From the NCBI GenBank assembly GCA_020445255.1, contig JAGRGY010000041.1, positions 1 to 64,000 on the forward strand: a DNA stretch of 64,000 nt, given 5' to 3'. Position numbers and translations under genes: made by a program. The stretch comes from Gammaproteobacteria bacterium. Its GTDB lineage: Bacteria > Pseudomonadota > Gammaproteobacteria > Chromatiales > Chromatiaceae. Positions 18,129 through 28,100 of this stretch are shown here, piece after piece (position 1 is the first letter of the stretch; each line of letters starts with the position of its first letter). The notes under the pieces are model-generated. The model searched no databases, was not told the origin of the DNA, and worked only from the letters and a program-made list of their open reading frames with translations.

Positions 18129-21100
18129 TGCCCACCACGCCTACCAGCGACCCGAAAAAGAAGAAGAAGGGCATCTTCGCCAGGATCGGCGGCTGGTTCA
18201 AACGGCGCGCCGACTGGATCCAGGAGCACCTCGGCGACCCGGCGATCGCGCGCGAACTGCGCGCCGACCTCGGCCTCGCGCCGGGCGCCGAGATCAAGGA
18301 GGACAAGCTGGCGAAGTTCCGCCAGCACGCGACCGGGTTGGATGCCGACAAGGAGTCGTTCGCCGAGCTGGTCGCCGAGCTCGCACCGCTGTTCACCGAC
18401 TTCGCCGAGCTGTACGACGAACTGAAGAGCGACCAGGTGTCGAAGAGCCAGGTCGGCTACGTGCTGCTCAAGCTCGCGGCGACCGACTCGATCCGTCTGC
18501 GCGTGCCGTGGCTGTACGCCTTCTCGCGCGCGGTGCTGTTTTTCGAAGAGGACACCGAGGCGCTGATCCTGATCGACCCGAAGCGCCTGCTGAGAAACCT
18601 GCGCGGCGAGGACCTGCCGTCCGGCGAGGCATTCGCGCAGCGTCTTTCGGGTGCCGGCGGGCTGGCACTGCAGCTGCTCGACGCGTTCACGTCGAAGGAA
18701 AAGGCCGGCGACGACCACGCCGGTCACGTCGACATCGTGTACGGCTGGGACCTGTCGCCGGACAGTGTCACGCCACTCGCCGACCTGGTCGCGCTACGCA
18801 CGATGACGCTGTCGATCGGCCACGCGGCGCCGGACGCGATCGGCCTCGACCAGCGCCTGCTGACCTCGGTGCAGTTCGTGCCGCGGGCGCACGGCGGCCC
18901 CGGCCTGTTCCTGTCGCTCGGCGGCAGCCTGACGCTGCAGCAGGACTTTGACGACGGCAACGGCAGCTTCCGCCTGGACGCCGGCTTTCCGTCCGCGTTC
19001 GACCTGTACCTGCCGTTCAGTAGCGACGGCCGCCTGCCGTTGACCGCGAGCGGCGGCGGCACGCTGCCGTTCCTGAAGTTCGGCATCAGCGCCGGCCAGC
19101 CGGACGAGTCGGCGCTGCGCATTGGCGAGGCCGACAGGACACGGCTGGACATCTACAAACTCGACTTCGGCATCGACGTGACCCGCGACGATGCCGCTGT
19201 GCGCGCCGGCCTGCGCGACGCCGAGCTGGTGATCGTGCCCGCCGACGGCGACAGCTTCCTGCGCAAGATCATGGGTGACGGTGCGACGCTGCGGTTCAGC
19301 ATCGGCCTGGTCGCCGACAGCCACGGCCTGCGCCTGGACGGCGGCAGCAGGGCGACCGCGACGGTGCCGGTCGCGCGCGCGATCGCCGGCGTGCTGACCG
19401 TGCACCACCTGCAGGTCGGGCTCGGCCCGTCGCAGCGCGGCGGCGACCTGGGCCTGAGCGTCGGCGCCGGGCTGACCGCGCACCTCGGCCCGTTCGCCGC
19501 GAGCGTCGACGAGATCGGCTTCCGTCTCGATCTCGATTTCACCGACGACGCCAGCGGCAACCTGCACGATATGGATCTCGACCTCGGTTTCCAGCCGCCG
19601 GCCGGGATCGGGCTGCGCCTCGACGCCAGGGCGCTGCGCGGCGGCGGTTACCTGTACGTCGACGCCGTGCAGCACGAATATGCCGGCGCGCTCGAGCTGC
19701 AGCTCGAACTGAAGAAGCTCAAGCTCGGCATCAAGGCGATCGGCATGCTGACGACGGCCGCGGACGACTGGTCGCTGCTGCTGTTGCTGTACACCAGCTT
19801 CCCGGCCGTGCACCTGCCGCTCGATTTCACGCTGAACGGCATCGGCGGCCTGGTCGGCGTGCAGCACGGCGTCGACATCGAGCAGCTGGCCGCCGGCATG
19901 CGCACCAAGGCCTTCGACGACATCCTGTTCCCGAAGGACCCGGTCGGCGACGCACCGCGCATCATCAACCGCCTGCGCAGCCTGTTCCCGGCCGCGCCGC
20001 GCGCACTGACGGCCGGCCTGATGTTCGACATCGGCTGGGGCGACCCGCGCTTCGTGTTCATCCGCCTCGGCGTCGTGCTGCAGTGGGACAACGTGTTCAA
20101 CACGTCGGATGACGCGCGCTTCGCGCGCGCGGTCCTGATCGGCCAGCTCAAGGTCGAGCTCGGACCGACCAAAGAAGACGCGACCATCACCGTGGTCAAG
20201 CTGGTGGTCGACATCCTCGGCTTCTGGGATCTCGAGAAGCAGCGCTACGGCTTCCTCGCCCGCCTGCGCGATTCGCGCCTGGCGACGATCGACATCACCG
20301 GCGGGCTCGGTGTGTGGGGCGAGTACGGCGACCAGCCGCGCTACCTGCTCGCCGCCGGCGGCTTCAACCCGCGCTTCAAGGACGTGCCGGCCGAGGTCGC
20401 CAGCGCGATGGACCGGCTCGGCGCGTCGTTCAAGGTCGGCCGCTTCGAGCTCAAGCTGGCCGGTTACTTCGCACTGACACCGTGCACCATCCAGGCCGGC
20501 CTGGAGTTCACGGCCACGGCCAAGATCGGCCCAGTCGGCCTGAAGGGCGTGCTCGGCGTCGACGTGCTGATCTACCGCGAACCGCGCACGCACTTCCTCA
20601 GCGATTTCCGCATCATTGCCGAGGTCAGTTACAAGGGCCATACGCTGGCCGGGGTGAAGGTCACCGGCACGCTGGCCGGCCCGGGTGAGTGGCACATCCA
20701 GGGCAAGGTCACGTTCTCGATCCTGTGGTGGGACATCGACAAGTCGTTCGACGAGGCCTGGGGCGACCCGCCGGCGCTGTCGACGGTCACGACCGACGTG
20801 CGTGCCCTGCTCGCGGCCGAGATGGCGCGGCCGGAGAACTGGACCGCGCAGCTGCCGGGCGCCGGCGGATCGCTGGTCACACTGGCACCCGACAGCGGCG
20901 TTTCAACAAGCGAGCGGGCACTGCGCGCCCACCCGCTCGGCCGCTTCCTGTTCAGCCAGCGCGCGGTGCCGTTCGGCCTGACACTGCAACGCTTCGGCGA
21001 TACCGGCGTGGCCGGCGCCGCACGTTTCGACCTCGGTGACGTGACGATCGGCGGCGTCGTGATCGACGACGCCGAGCCGGTCACCGAGTTCTTCCCACGC

Positions 21101-21568
21101 AGCAAGTTCCTCGTCGTCGGCGAGGACGAGCGCCTGGCAAGCCCGTCGTTCGAAGCGATGCAGGCCGGCGTCGCGTTCAGCAGCGAGGCGTTCAACGTCG
21201 GCGCCGGCGGCATCGCCGCCGACCTCGACTTCGAGACCGCGTACCTCGATCTCGACGCGCGCCGCCATAACCACACCCGCCCGACGCGCGTGACCACGGT
21301 GTTCGATCACCTGTTCGTCGACCGGCTGGCGCAGCACGGCACGGCTGGCCGTGCACCGCAGCGCCACGACGAACGACTGCGGGCGCGCCGCAACGCGCGC
21401 CTGGACCTGGCAGCGGCACCGCTCGCGGTCGTCGACGCGGCCGACTTCGGCAGCACCGACGTCATGCTCGCCGCGCAGGCGCAAACGACGACGATGATCG
21501 CGCAACAGCAACTGGGCAACGCCCGCAGCGTCCGGCTGGTCGAGGCCTTCGAGCTCGACGCCGGCTAG
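18128..21568 (+). CDS. DUF6603-type large protein (operon gene B)
   Basis: 1146 residues, no signal peptide. The N terminus is very basic (KKKKKGIFARIGGWFKRR) and could bind a membrane or nucleic acid. Residues about 60-520 are rich in predicted beta strands with alternating hydrophobic residues. Residues about 525-880 resemble DUF6603, with GWGDPRFVFIRLGVVLQW, RYLLAAGGFNPRFKDVP, AGYFALTPCTIQAGLEF and FSILWWDIDKSFDEAWG. The last 250 residues contain HPLGRFLFSQRAVPFGLTL and SPSFEAMQAGVAF. No catalytic motif is visible. DUF6603 has no established function known to me. Translation is coupled to gene A by the TGATG overlap; gene C follows 16 bases later. The family call is by remembered pattern, not by search. 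Confidence 0.75.
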   Translation: MPTTPTSDPKKKKKGIFARIGGWFKRRADWIQEHLGDPAIARELRADLGLAPGAEIKEDKLAKFRQHATGLDADKESFAELVAELAPLFTDFAELYDELKSDQVSKSQVGYVLLKLAATDSIRLRVPWLYAFSRAVLFFEEDTEALILIDPKRLLRNLRGEDLPSGEAFAQRLSGAGGLALQLLDAFTSKEKAGDDHAGHVDIVYGWDLSPDSVTPLADLVALRTMTLSIGHAAPDAIGLDQRLLTSVQFVPRAHGGPGLFLSLGGSLTLQQDFDDGNGSFRLDAGFPSAFDLYLPFSSDGRLPLTASGGGTLPFLKFGISAGQPDESALRIGEADRTRLDIYKLDFGIDVTRDDAAVRAGLRDAELVIVPADGDSFLRKIMGDGATLRFSIGLVADSHGLRLDGGSRATATVPVARAIAGVLTVHHLQVGLGPSQRGGDLGLSVGAGLTAHLGPFAASVDEIGFRLDLDFTDDASGNLHDMDLDLGFQPPAGIGLRLDARALRGGGYLYVDAVQHEYAGALELQLELKKLKLGIKAIGMLTTAADDWSLLLLLYTSFPAVHLPLDFTLNGIGGLVGVQHGVDIEQLAAGMRTKAFDDILFPKDPVGDAPRIINRLRSLFPAAPRALTAGLMFDIGWGDPRFVFIRLGVVLQWDNVFNTSDDARFARAVLIGQLKVELGPTKEDATITVVKLVVDILGFWDLEKQRYGFLARLRDSRLATIDITGGLGVWGEYGDQPRYLLAAGGFNPRFKDVPAEVASAMDRLGASFKVGRFELKLAGYFALTPCTIQAGLEFTATAKIGPVGLKGVLGVDVLIYREPRTHFLSDFRIIAEVSYKGHTLAGVKVTGTLAGPGEWHIQGKVTFSILWWDIDKSFDEAWGDPPALSTVTTDVRALLAAEMARPENWTAQLPGAGGSLVTLAPDSGVSTSERALRAHPLGRFLFSQRAVPFGLTLQRFGDTGVAGAARFDLGDVTIGGVVIDDAEPVTEFFPRSKFLVVGEDERLASPSFEAMQAGVAFSSEAFNVGAGGIAADLDFETAYLDLDARRHNHTRPTRVTTVFDHLFVDRLAQHGTAGRAPQRHDERLRARRNARLDLAAAPLAVVDAADFGSTDVMLAAQAQTTTMIAQQQLGNARSVRLVEAFELDAG

Positions 21569-21584
21569 CGGAGACATACACGAC

Positions 21585-24500
21585 ATGGCGGCATCTTCGT
21601 ATCGGTTCCTGCCCTGGGTGCGGCGCGGTCTGGCCGAGCGCATCGCCGACGCCGACAGCGGCGGCGCGCTGCACGCACGCGCGACGGTAGAGGTCGGCGT
21701 CACGGTCGCCCCGCTGCCGGCCGCACGCTACGCGCTGAGTGTGCACGGTCCGGGCGACGTGCTCGGCATCGACCCGCGCATCATCCTGCGCACCGATCCG
21801 CGCGCTGCGGCCAGCGATGTCGAACCGAACTACTTCGCCCAGGTCGAATTCGACCCGCCGGACTTCCCGTGGCTGTTCACGCCGGCCAGGGCCGGCGCCG
21901 ACAACCGCCTGCGGCCGTGGCTGGTGCTGATCGTCGTCGACCTGGCGCGCGTCGACGCACCACGCAGCGAAGGTGGCCAGCCGCTGCCGGTGCTGCACAT
22001 CGCACGCGAGGTCACGGCGCTGGAACTGCCGTCGCTCGACGAGTCCTGGGCCTGGGCGCACGCACAGGCACTGGTGCCGACGGGCAACGTCGATCTCGCC
22101 GCGGCGCTGACCGACCAACCGGCGCTGAACGTGTCGAGGCTGGTCGCACCGCGGCGCCTGGAGTCGAACCGGCAATACGCCGCGTGCCTGGTGCCTGCGT
22201 TCGATGCCGGGGTCGTGCGCGGCCTCGGCGGTACACCGGACGCCAGCCAACCGCTGACACCGGCGTGGACGCTGCCGACCACCGGCGACATCGATCTGCC
22301 GGTGTACTTTCACTGGCGTTTCACGACCGGTGTGGCCGGTGATTTCGAATCGCTGGCGCGGCGCCTGCAGCCGATACAGGCTGCCGACACGCTCGGCACG
22401 CAGCCGATGTACATCGGCGCCGGGGGACCCGAGCTGCCCTCACTCGCCAGCGACGATCCCCGCGCGATACTGCTGATGGACGGCGCGCTGCGTGCGCCGC
22501 AACGCGGGTCGGCAGGCCTCGACGACGTCGCCGGCGAGGTGCGGCAGGCACTGCAACAGGCGCTCGATGCCAACGCCGCGCAAGCCGGCGGCACGCCCGG
22601 CGTATCGTCGACCGGCGTCCTCGGTGCACCTGTCTACGGTGCGTGGCATGCGCGCCAGCATACCGTCCCGGCCGACGTGCCGGCGTGGCTGCGCGAACTC
22701 AACCTCGATCCACGTGCGCGTGCCGCGGCCGGACTCGGCGCCGAGATCGAGCGCCGCTACCAGGACACCTTCATGCAGTGGTCGTGGGAACAGGTCGGGC
22801 GCATCCTCGAGGCGAACCGACTGTTGAGCCGCACGCGCCTGTCGCTGGAGGCGCTGGCGCGCGTGCATGCACGTCACTTCGTCACGCAGCCGGTCGATCG
22901 CCTGCTGCAGCTGACCGCGCCGCTGCACGCACGCACGCCAAGCGGCGCGGCGACGCTGCATGGCACGGTCGCGACCTCCAGCCTGCCGGATGCGTTTGCC
23001 GACCCGGCGCTGCGCCGTCTGACCAGCAGCCAACGACCCGTGCTGCGCGCGGCATTGCGCCGCATGCCGGCGCTGTCGGGCGCAACGGCATCGACCCCGG
23101 GGTCGGGCGCGAATCGCCCGCCTCGCGTACGCCTGGTCGAGCGCCTCGGCCAGGGTCAGCTCGACGTCGACCCGGCACGCTTCGTGCCGCACGGCCTGGG
23201 TGCCGTAGACGACCTCGACCGGATCGTGATCCCGGCCAGCGGTAACGCCGCCGTCGACCTGTCGCCGATCGGCCTGCCGGTCAGCGTACCTGCCAGCGTG
23301 CTGCGCACGCTGCGTAGCGATGCCGCCGCGGCCACGTCGACGCCGAAACTGATGGCACGCGCCGACCTGCACACCGCCGGCGTGCTCGGCAGCGCGCACC
23401 TCGAGCGCGTTCAGGCGTTGCTCGACAGCTCGCCGTCGCCGTGGCTCGGCGTATCGGACACCCTGTCCGACGTGATCGCCAAGGCTTCCGTCACGGTCAA
23501 CGCGACGGCGCTGTTGCTGACGCTGCCCGATGCGGCGCAGCCGACACGCCTGCCGAGCGTCGACGCGCTGGACATCGACAGCCACGGCCAGGTGCTGGTA
23601 CGCGCGCAGGGCGACCAGGCACCGAGCATCGTCGCGACACTCGACACCACGTCGGCACCGGCCAGTCGCGCGACGATCGGCCGCACACTGGCGGCGTTGC
23701 CGGCCAACACACTGCTGCGCGACGGCGCCACGATACGTGCGTCCTCGACGGCACCGGTGCGTGCGGCGCCGGTCACGCGCGGCGCCGTGATCGCACCGAC
23801 CACGCCATCCGACACCTTGCACCCGAGCGCACCGCTGGCTCCGGTGCGCCCATTGCCGACGATCCCGAGCGTACCGGTGCGGCCGATCGACACCCTGCCA
23901 CCTGTGCGCCCGACGCCAACGACACCGACCGTGCCGACAGTGCCAGTGACCCCTTCCGACACGGTGACGCCTACCGAACCGCCGGTCGACCCACTGCCGA
24001 ACCCACCTGGTTCGATCACGCTGCCGGCGGTGCTGCGTGACAGCGCAACGATCACCCGCCTGCAGGACGCGCTGCTCGAGGTCGCACCGGCCGGCACGCT
24101 CGGCACCACACCCGTTCAACCGGTACTGGTGCCGTTCGCGCTGGCGACCGCGGCGACGACGGTGCTGGCGCGTACACAGCCACGTACCTGGGTGCCCAAG
24201 CGGCTCGACAGCGTACTGCTCGCCGACGGCAGCCGGGTACTCGACACACCACCGGACACGCTCGTCGTCACGCCGTCGACCGACCGCGTGCTCGCCTACC
24301 CTGAGCTCGACGTACCGGTCTACGAGTACCTCGCCCAGCTCGACCAGCAACGCTTCCTGCCCGGCGTCGGCTCGATCCCGCCGGACTCGATCATGTTGCT
24401 CGAGACCAACCCGCGCTTCACCGAGGCGCTGCTGCTCGGTCTCAACACCGAGATGAACCGGGAGCTGTTGTTCCGCGGCTTTCCGACCGACCAGCGCGGC

Positions 24501-25115
24501 ACGCCGTTCCGGCACTTCTGGGCCTGGAGCGACGGCGGTGCCGACATCGCGCCGATCCACCGCTTCGCGCCGACACAGGCGCTCGGCGCCAACAGCCGCG
24601 GCGGCCGCGGCGGCCAGATCGCGCTGGTGCTGCGCGGACGCCTGCTGCATCGGTACCCGAACACATCGATCTACGCCTGGCGCTCGCGCGCCGGCGCACT
24701 GATCGAGCCGCCTGCCGTCGGTGACATCAAGGCGCCAGTGTTTGCCGGCACGCTCGGCGACGACATCGCGTTCGCCGGTTTCGACCTGACCGACAGCGAC
24801 CTCACGACCGGCGACGGCTGGTTCTTCGTGCTCGCACAGCAGCCGACCGAACCGCGCTTCGGCTTCGACGAGAGCGCCGCCGTCGGTGCCGATGGCAGCA
24901 GCTGGTCGGATGCGACCTGGCGCGATACCGCCACCGATCCTGGCAACTGGCTGCGCATCGCCACCAACCCGTTGGCCGGACAACGACGCGGCGCCGCGCG
25001 GTTCGTCGACGACGCCGGCCACCTGGCCGCGATCACGCTGCAGAAACCGGTGCGCGTCGCGGTGCACGCGAAGAGCCTGTTCACGCGCGACGATGGGGGA
25101 TCCGGCAATGGCTGA
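21585..25115 (+). CDS. Giant protein of unknown function (operon gene C)
   Basis: 1176 residues, no signal peptide or membrane helix. The N-terminal module begins YRFLPWVRRGLAERI and contains EPNYFAQVEFDPPDFPWLF and LRPWLVLIVVDLA. A Pro/Thr/Val-rich linker at about 735-808 separates it from a C-terminal module with LLGLNTEMNRELLFRGFPTD, GTPFRHFWAW, GRLLHRYPNTSIYAWR, GTLGDDIAFAGFDLT and WFFVLAQQPTEPRFGFDE. These strings look like strongly conserved core motifs, but I cannot attach a function. The ATG at 21585 follows GCGGAGA. Its last 8 bases overlap gene D. The opposite strand is also open for about 930 codons, but the motif content and operon spacing support this strand. Confidence 0.75.
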   Translation: MAASSYRFLPWVRRGLAERIADADSGGALHARATVEVGVTVAPLPAARYALSVHGPGDVLGIDPRIILRTDPRAAASDVEPNYFAQVEFDPPDFPWLFTPARAGADNRLRPWLVLIVVDLARVDAPRSEGGQPLPVLHIAREVTALELPSLDESWAWAHAQALVPTGNVDLAAALTDQPALNVSRLVAPRRLESNRQYAACLVPAFDAGVVRGLGGTPDASQPLTPAWTLPTTGDIDLPVYFHWRFTTGVAGDFESLARRLQPIQAADTLGTQPMYIGAGGPELPSLASDDPRAILLMDGALRAPQRGSAGLDDVAGEVRQALQQALDANAAQAGGTPGVSSTGVLGAPVYGAWHARQHTVPADVPAWLRELNLDPRARAAAGLGAEIERRYQDTFMQWSWEQVGRILEANRLLSRTRLSLEALARVHARHFVTQPVDRLLQLTAPLHARTPSGAATLHGTVATSSLPDAFADPALRRLTSSQRPVLRAALRRMPALSGATASTPGSGANRPPRVRLVERLGQGQLDVDPARFVPHGLGAVDDLDRIVIPASGNAAVDLSPIGLPVSVPASVLRTLRSDAAAATSTPKLMARADLHTAGVLGSAHLERVQALLDSSPSPWLGVSDTLSDVIAKASVTVNATALLLTLPDAAQPTRLPSVDALDIDSHGQVLVRAQGDQAPSIVATLDTTSAPASRATIGRTLAALPANTLLRDGATIRASSTAPVRAAPVTRGAVIAPTTPSDTLHPSAPLAPVRPLPTIPSVPVRPIDTLPPVRPTPTTPTVPTVPVTPSDTVTPTEPPVDPLPNPPGSITLPAVLRDSATITRLQDALLEVAPAGTLGTTPVQPVLVPFALATAATTVLARTQPRTWVPKRLDSVLLADGSRVLDTPPDTLVVTPSTDRVLAYPELDVPVYEYLAQLDQQRFLPGVGSIPPDSIMLLETNPRFTEALLLGLNTEMNRELLFRGFPTDQRGTPFRHFWAWSDGGADIAPIHRFAPTQALGANSRGGRGGQIALVLRGRLLHRYPNTSIYAWRSRAGALIEPPAVGDIKAPVFAGTLGDDIAFAGFDLTDSDLTTGDGWFFVLAQQPTEPRFGFDESAAVGADGSSWSDATWRDTATDPGNWLRIATNPLAGQRRGAARFVDDAGHLAAITLQKPVRVAVHAKSLFTRDDGGSGNG

Positions 25116-28100
25116 CGAATTCGATGTCGGCATCGCCCAACTGGCCGGCGACGTGCCGGTCGCACTGCTGCCGGTGCGCCTCGAGGCACGCTTCTTCGCC
25201 GCCGCCAGCGAGCTGCGCGTGCGCATCTATCCGGACCAGATCCACATCGATGCGCATGAACCGGATCTCACGGCCGGTGAACGCGTGGCGGCGATCGGCT
25301 ATTGGCAGACGCGGTTCGCCCGGCCCGACAACGTGCCGGCTGCCAGCGATGCCTGGCAGACGCTGGTCGCACGCTTCGGGGCGCGCCGCGCGGCATGGCT
25401 GGTGCAGGCCGCGACACCGCGCAACCTGGCACGCATCGGGGTCGACGTCCAGCCGCGCTTCCCGACGCTGCCGACGCGGCCCGACAACTGGTCACGCGCG
25501 GCCTATGCCGCGGCACTGCCGGAACGCTGGGTCGTGATCGGCAAGCGCGGCGGCCAGGAATTGTTCCGCAAGCAGACGCTGGCCGTCGCCGCCGGCCTGG
25601 AGGTGTCACCGGCGCCGGACGACACCAGCGACGTACCCGACGACGGCAACGTGCTGCAGCCGGGCGCACGCTGGCTGACCGATTTCGACGCCGCCGAGCA
25701 GGCCGGAATGGCGCTGCGCATCGACGATCGCGACCTGCCCGGCGGACAGGGCCTGGCCGACGGACTGGATACGTTGCTGGTCGTTGGCATCGATACCACG
25801 CGCACACCGGCCCAGGCAGCCGCCTCGCTGCACGAATTGTTCGCCGCGCACGCATTCAGCGACGGCCTGTCGACCGTCACACCCGGCACACCGACCAATC
25901 TCACCGGCGATGCGCCACCGCCAGCGAACGGTCCGACCGCGCTCACCGAACGTCTCGACCCAGCGCGCCGCGCGGAAGCCGCAGCACCCGCCGACGGCGG
26001 CCTGCCACACCTGTGGCGGGCGCTTGGGTTGACACTGAGCGCAGATGACCTGTTGAACACCGTCGACGCAGCCGCGCTGCGCGAGCAACGGGTCGCCGGT
26101 CACATGACGGACCTGTTGTGGGAAAGCACGCTGGGTGCGTTCCTGACGGATTTCCTGAAACCGAACTTCAGCGACCGCGCCAGCCTCGCGGTACGGGAAC
26201 ATGCACGCGCGCATCTGCAGCCCGCCGGACCGTACCCGGCGCTGCGCATCGGCAAACAGCCGTATGGCGTGCTGCCCGTGCTCGCACCGGGACGCTTCGC
26301 CGCACCGGCCGACAGCTTCGACGCCCGTCTGGCCGAGCAGCTCGCCCGCCTGCGCGTGCTGTGGCAGGCGGCGGTGGCGCGGACGCCGCACCTCGGCCGC
26401 AGCAGCGACCTCGACGCCGACCTTACCGCGCTGCTGCAGATGACGCCGGTATCGACGGCACTGCGCTACCGCCACGTGCTGGGCCCGCTGGCGCTGAGCG
26501 CGACGCGCGGCATGGAGCGACACGCCGCGAGCCAGGAGCGCATCACCGAGATGCTCGGCGCCCACCTGCGCTGGCCGCATCGCCCGAGCCTGTCCGGCTT
26601 CGTCGCCCACCCGCAGAACCACCCGCTGCGCGTGCCGCTGGTCGACACGGCGCCGCGCGATCCCGGCGCGCCGCTGTCGCGCAACTACCTGCGGGAACTC
26701 GTCGAACTCGCGCGCGACAGCGGCGACTTCAACGCGATCAAGGCGCGCGAGGACGCCGACACGCTGCTCGAGTCGCTGGCCGCGTATGCCATCGCGCGCG
26801 AACTGCACCGTGCCGACATCGCGACGATCGACGATTTCCGCGTGCAGTCCGGTCAGACCGCCGAACGTGCGGCGCGCGGTGCGCTGACCTCCGCCGAGTT
26901 CGTCGGCATCGAGACAGCGACGGCAGCGACGTCGGCCGACGCCGTGCAGCTGCACACACCGGCACAGGCGGCGCGACTGGTGATCCCCGCGCTGACCGGA
27001 CAGCAGACGGTGCGTCAGTTCGTCAGTGCGGCGATCGCGCGCGGCACGCCACCGACGAACAACGTGCGGGTGCTGGCCGACACGCTCGCAGCGGCCGAGT
27101 TCCTGGGCACGTGCAGCGTCGACGAACTGGAGCGCGCCCTGCGCGGCATGCTCGACGCCTATGCGTACCGTCTGGATGCGTGGATCACCTCGCTCGCCAG
27201 CCGGCGGCTCGCGGGCTGGCGGCAGGCGCGGCCGGACGGCGTGTACATCGGCGGCTACGGCTGGCTCGACGACCTGCGCCCGGATACGTCGACATCGCCA
27301 ACCAGCCAGGGCTTCGTGCACGCACCGTCGCTGCCGCAGGCAGTGACCGCCGCCGTGCTGCGCAGCGGCCACCTCGCCCACCACGACACCGAGCACAGCG
27401 CGCTGAACCTCGACCTGAGCTCGGTGCGCGTGCGCACGGCGCTGCAACTGCTCGACGGCATCGACGCCGGCCAGCCGCTGGCCGCACTGCTCGGTTACCG
27501 CCTAGAGCGCGCGCTGCGCACGACCAGCCTGACACTGGCACAGTACATCCTGCCCCTGCGCCGGCTGGCGCCGCTGCGGCCCGACCCGAACGCCGCACCG
27601 ACCGCGAGCGAAGGACCGTCCGAGACGGTCGCGACGCGCGATGTCGTGGACGGTGTGCATTTGCTCGAACGCTGGCGCAACGAGCGCGCGACGCTGTTGG
27701 CCGACATCACGCCGCCGCCGTCGGCCAGCGAACGCGATGCCATTGCGGCGCAGCTCGACCGGCTCGCCGATACCTACGACGCGGTTGCCGACGTGCTGGT
27801 CGCCGAGGCCGTGCATCAGAACGTGCTCGGCAACAACGAGCGTGCCGGCGCCGCGCTGGCCGCGCTCGACCGCCAGGAGCGCCCGCCGCGCATCGACTTC
27901 GTGCGCACGCCGCGCAGTGGTAAGCACTACGCACAGCGCCTGCTGCTGTTGTTCGACAACAGCACGATCAGCAGCGCGATCTGGCGCAGGCTGTCTGCCG
28001 ACCCGTTCGCCGGCGCGGAACCGCGCCTGAACGCGTGGATCGCGCGCGTGCTCGGCAGCCCGACGCGTATCCGTCTCGCGGCAACGATCGCTGGCAGCAA

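Noticed and set aside
18794..20695. Open frame of about 630 codons on the minus strand opposite the DUF6603 gene
   Set aside because: Composition of a shadow frame; the sense strand fits DUF6603 and the operon spacing.
22440..25226. Open frame of about 930 codons on the minus strand opposite gene C
   Set aside because: Arg/Gln/Val-rich composition typical of a reverse-strand shadow; the plus-strand gene has distinctive conserved-looking motifs and coupled neighbours.
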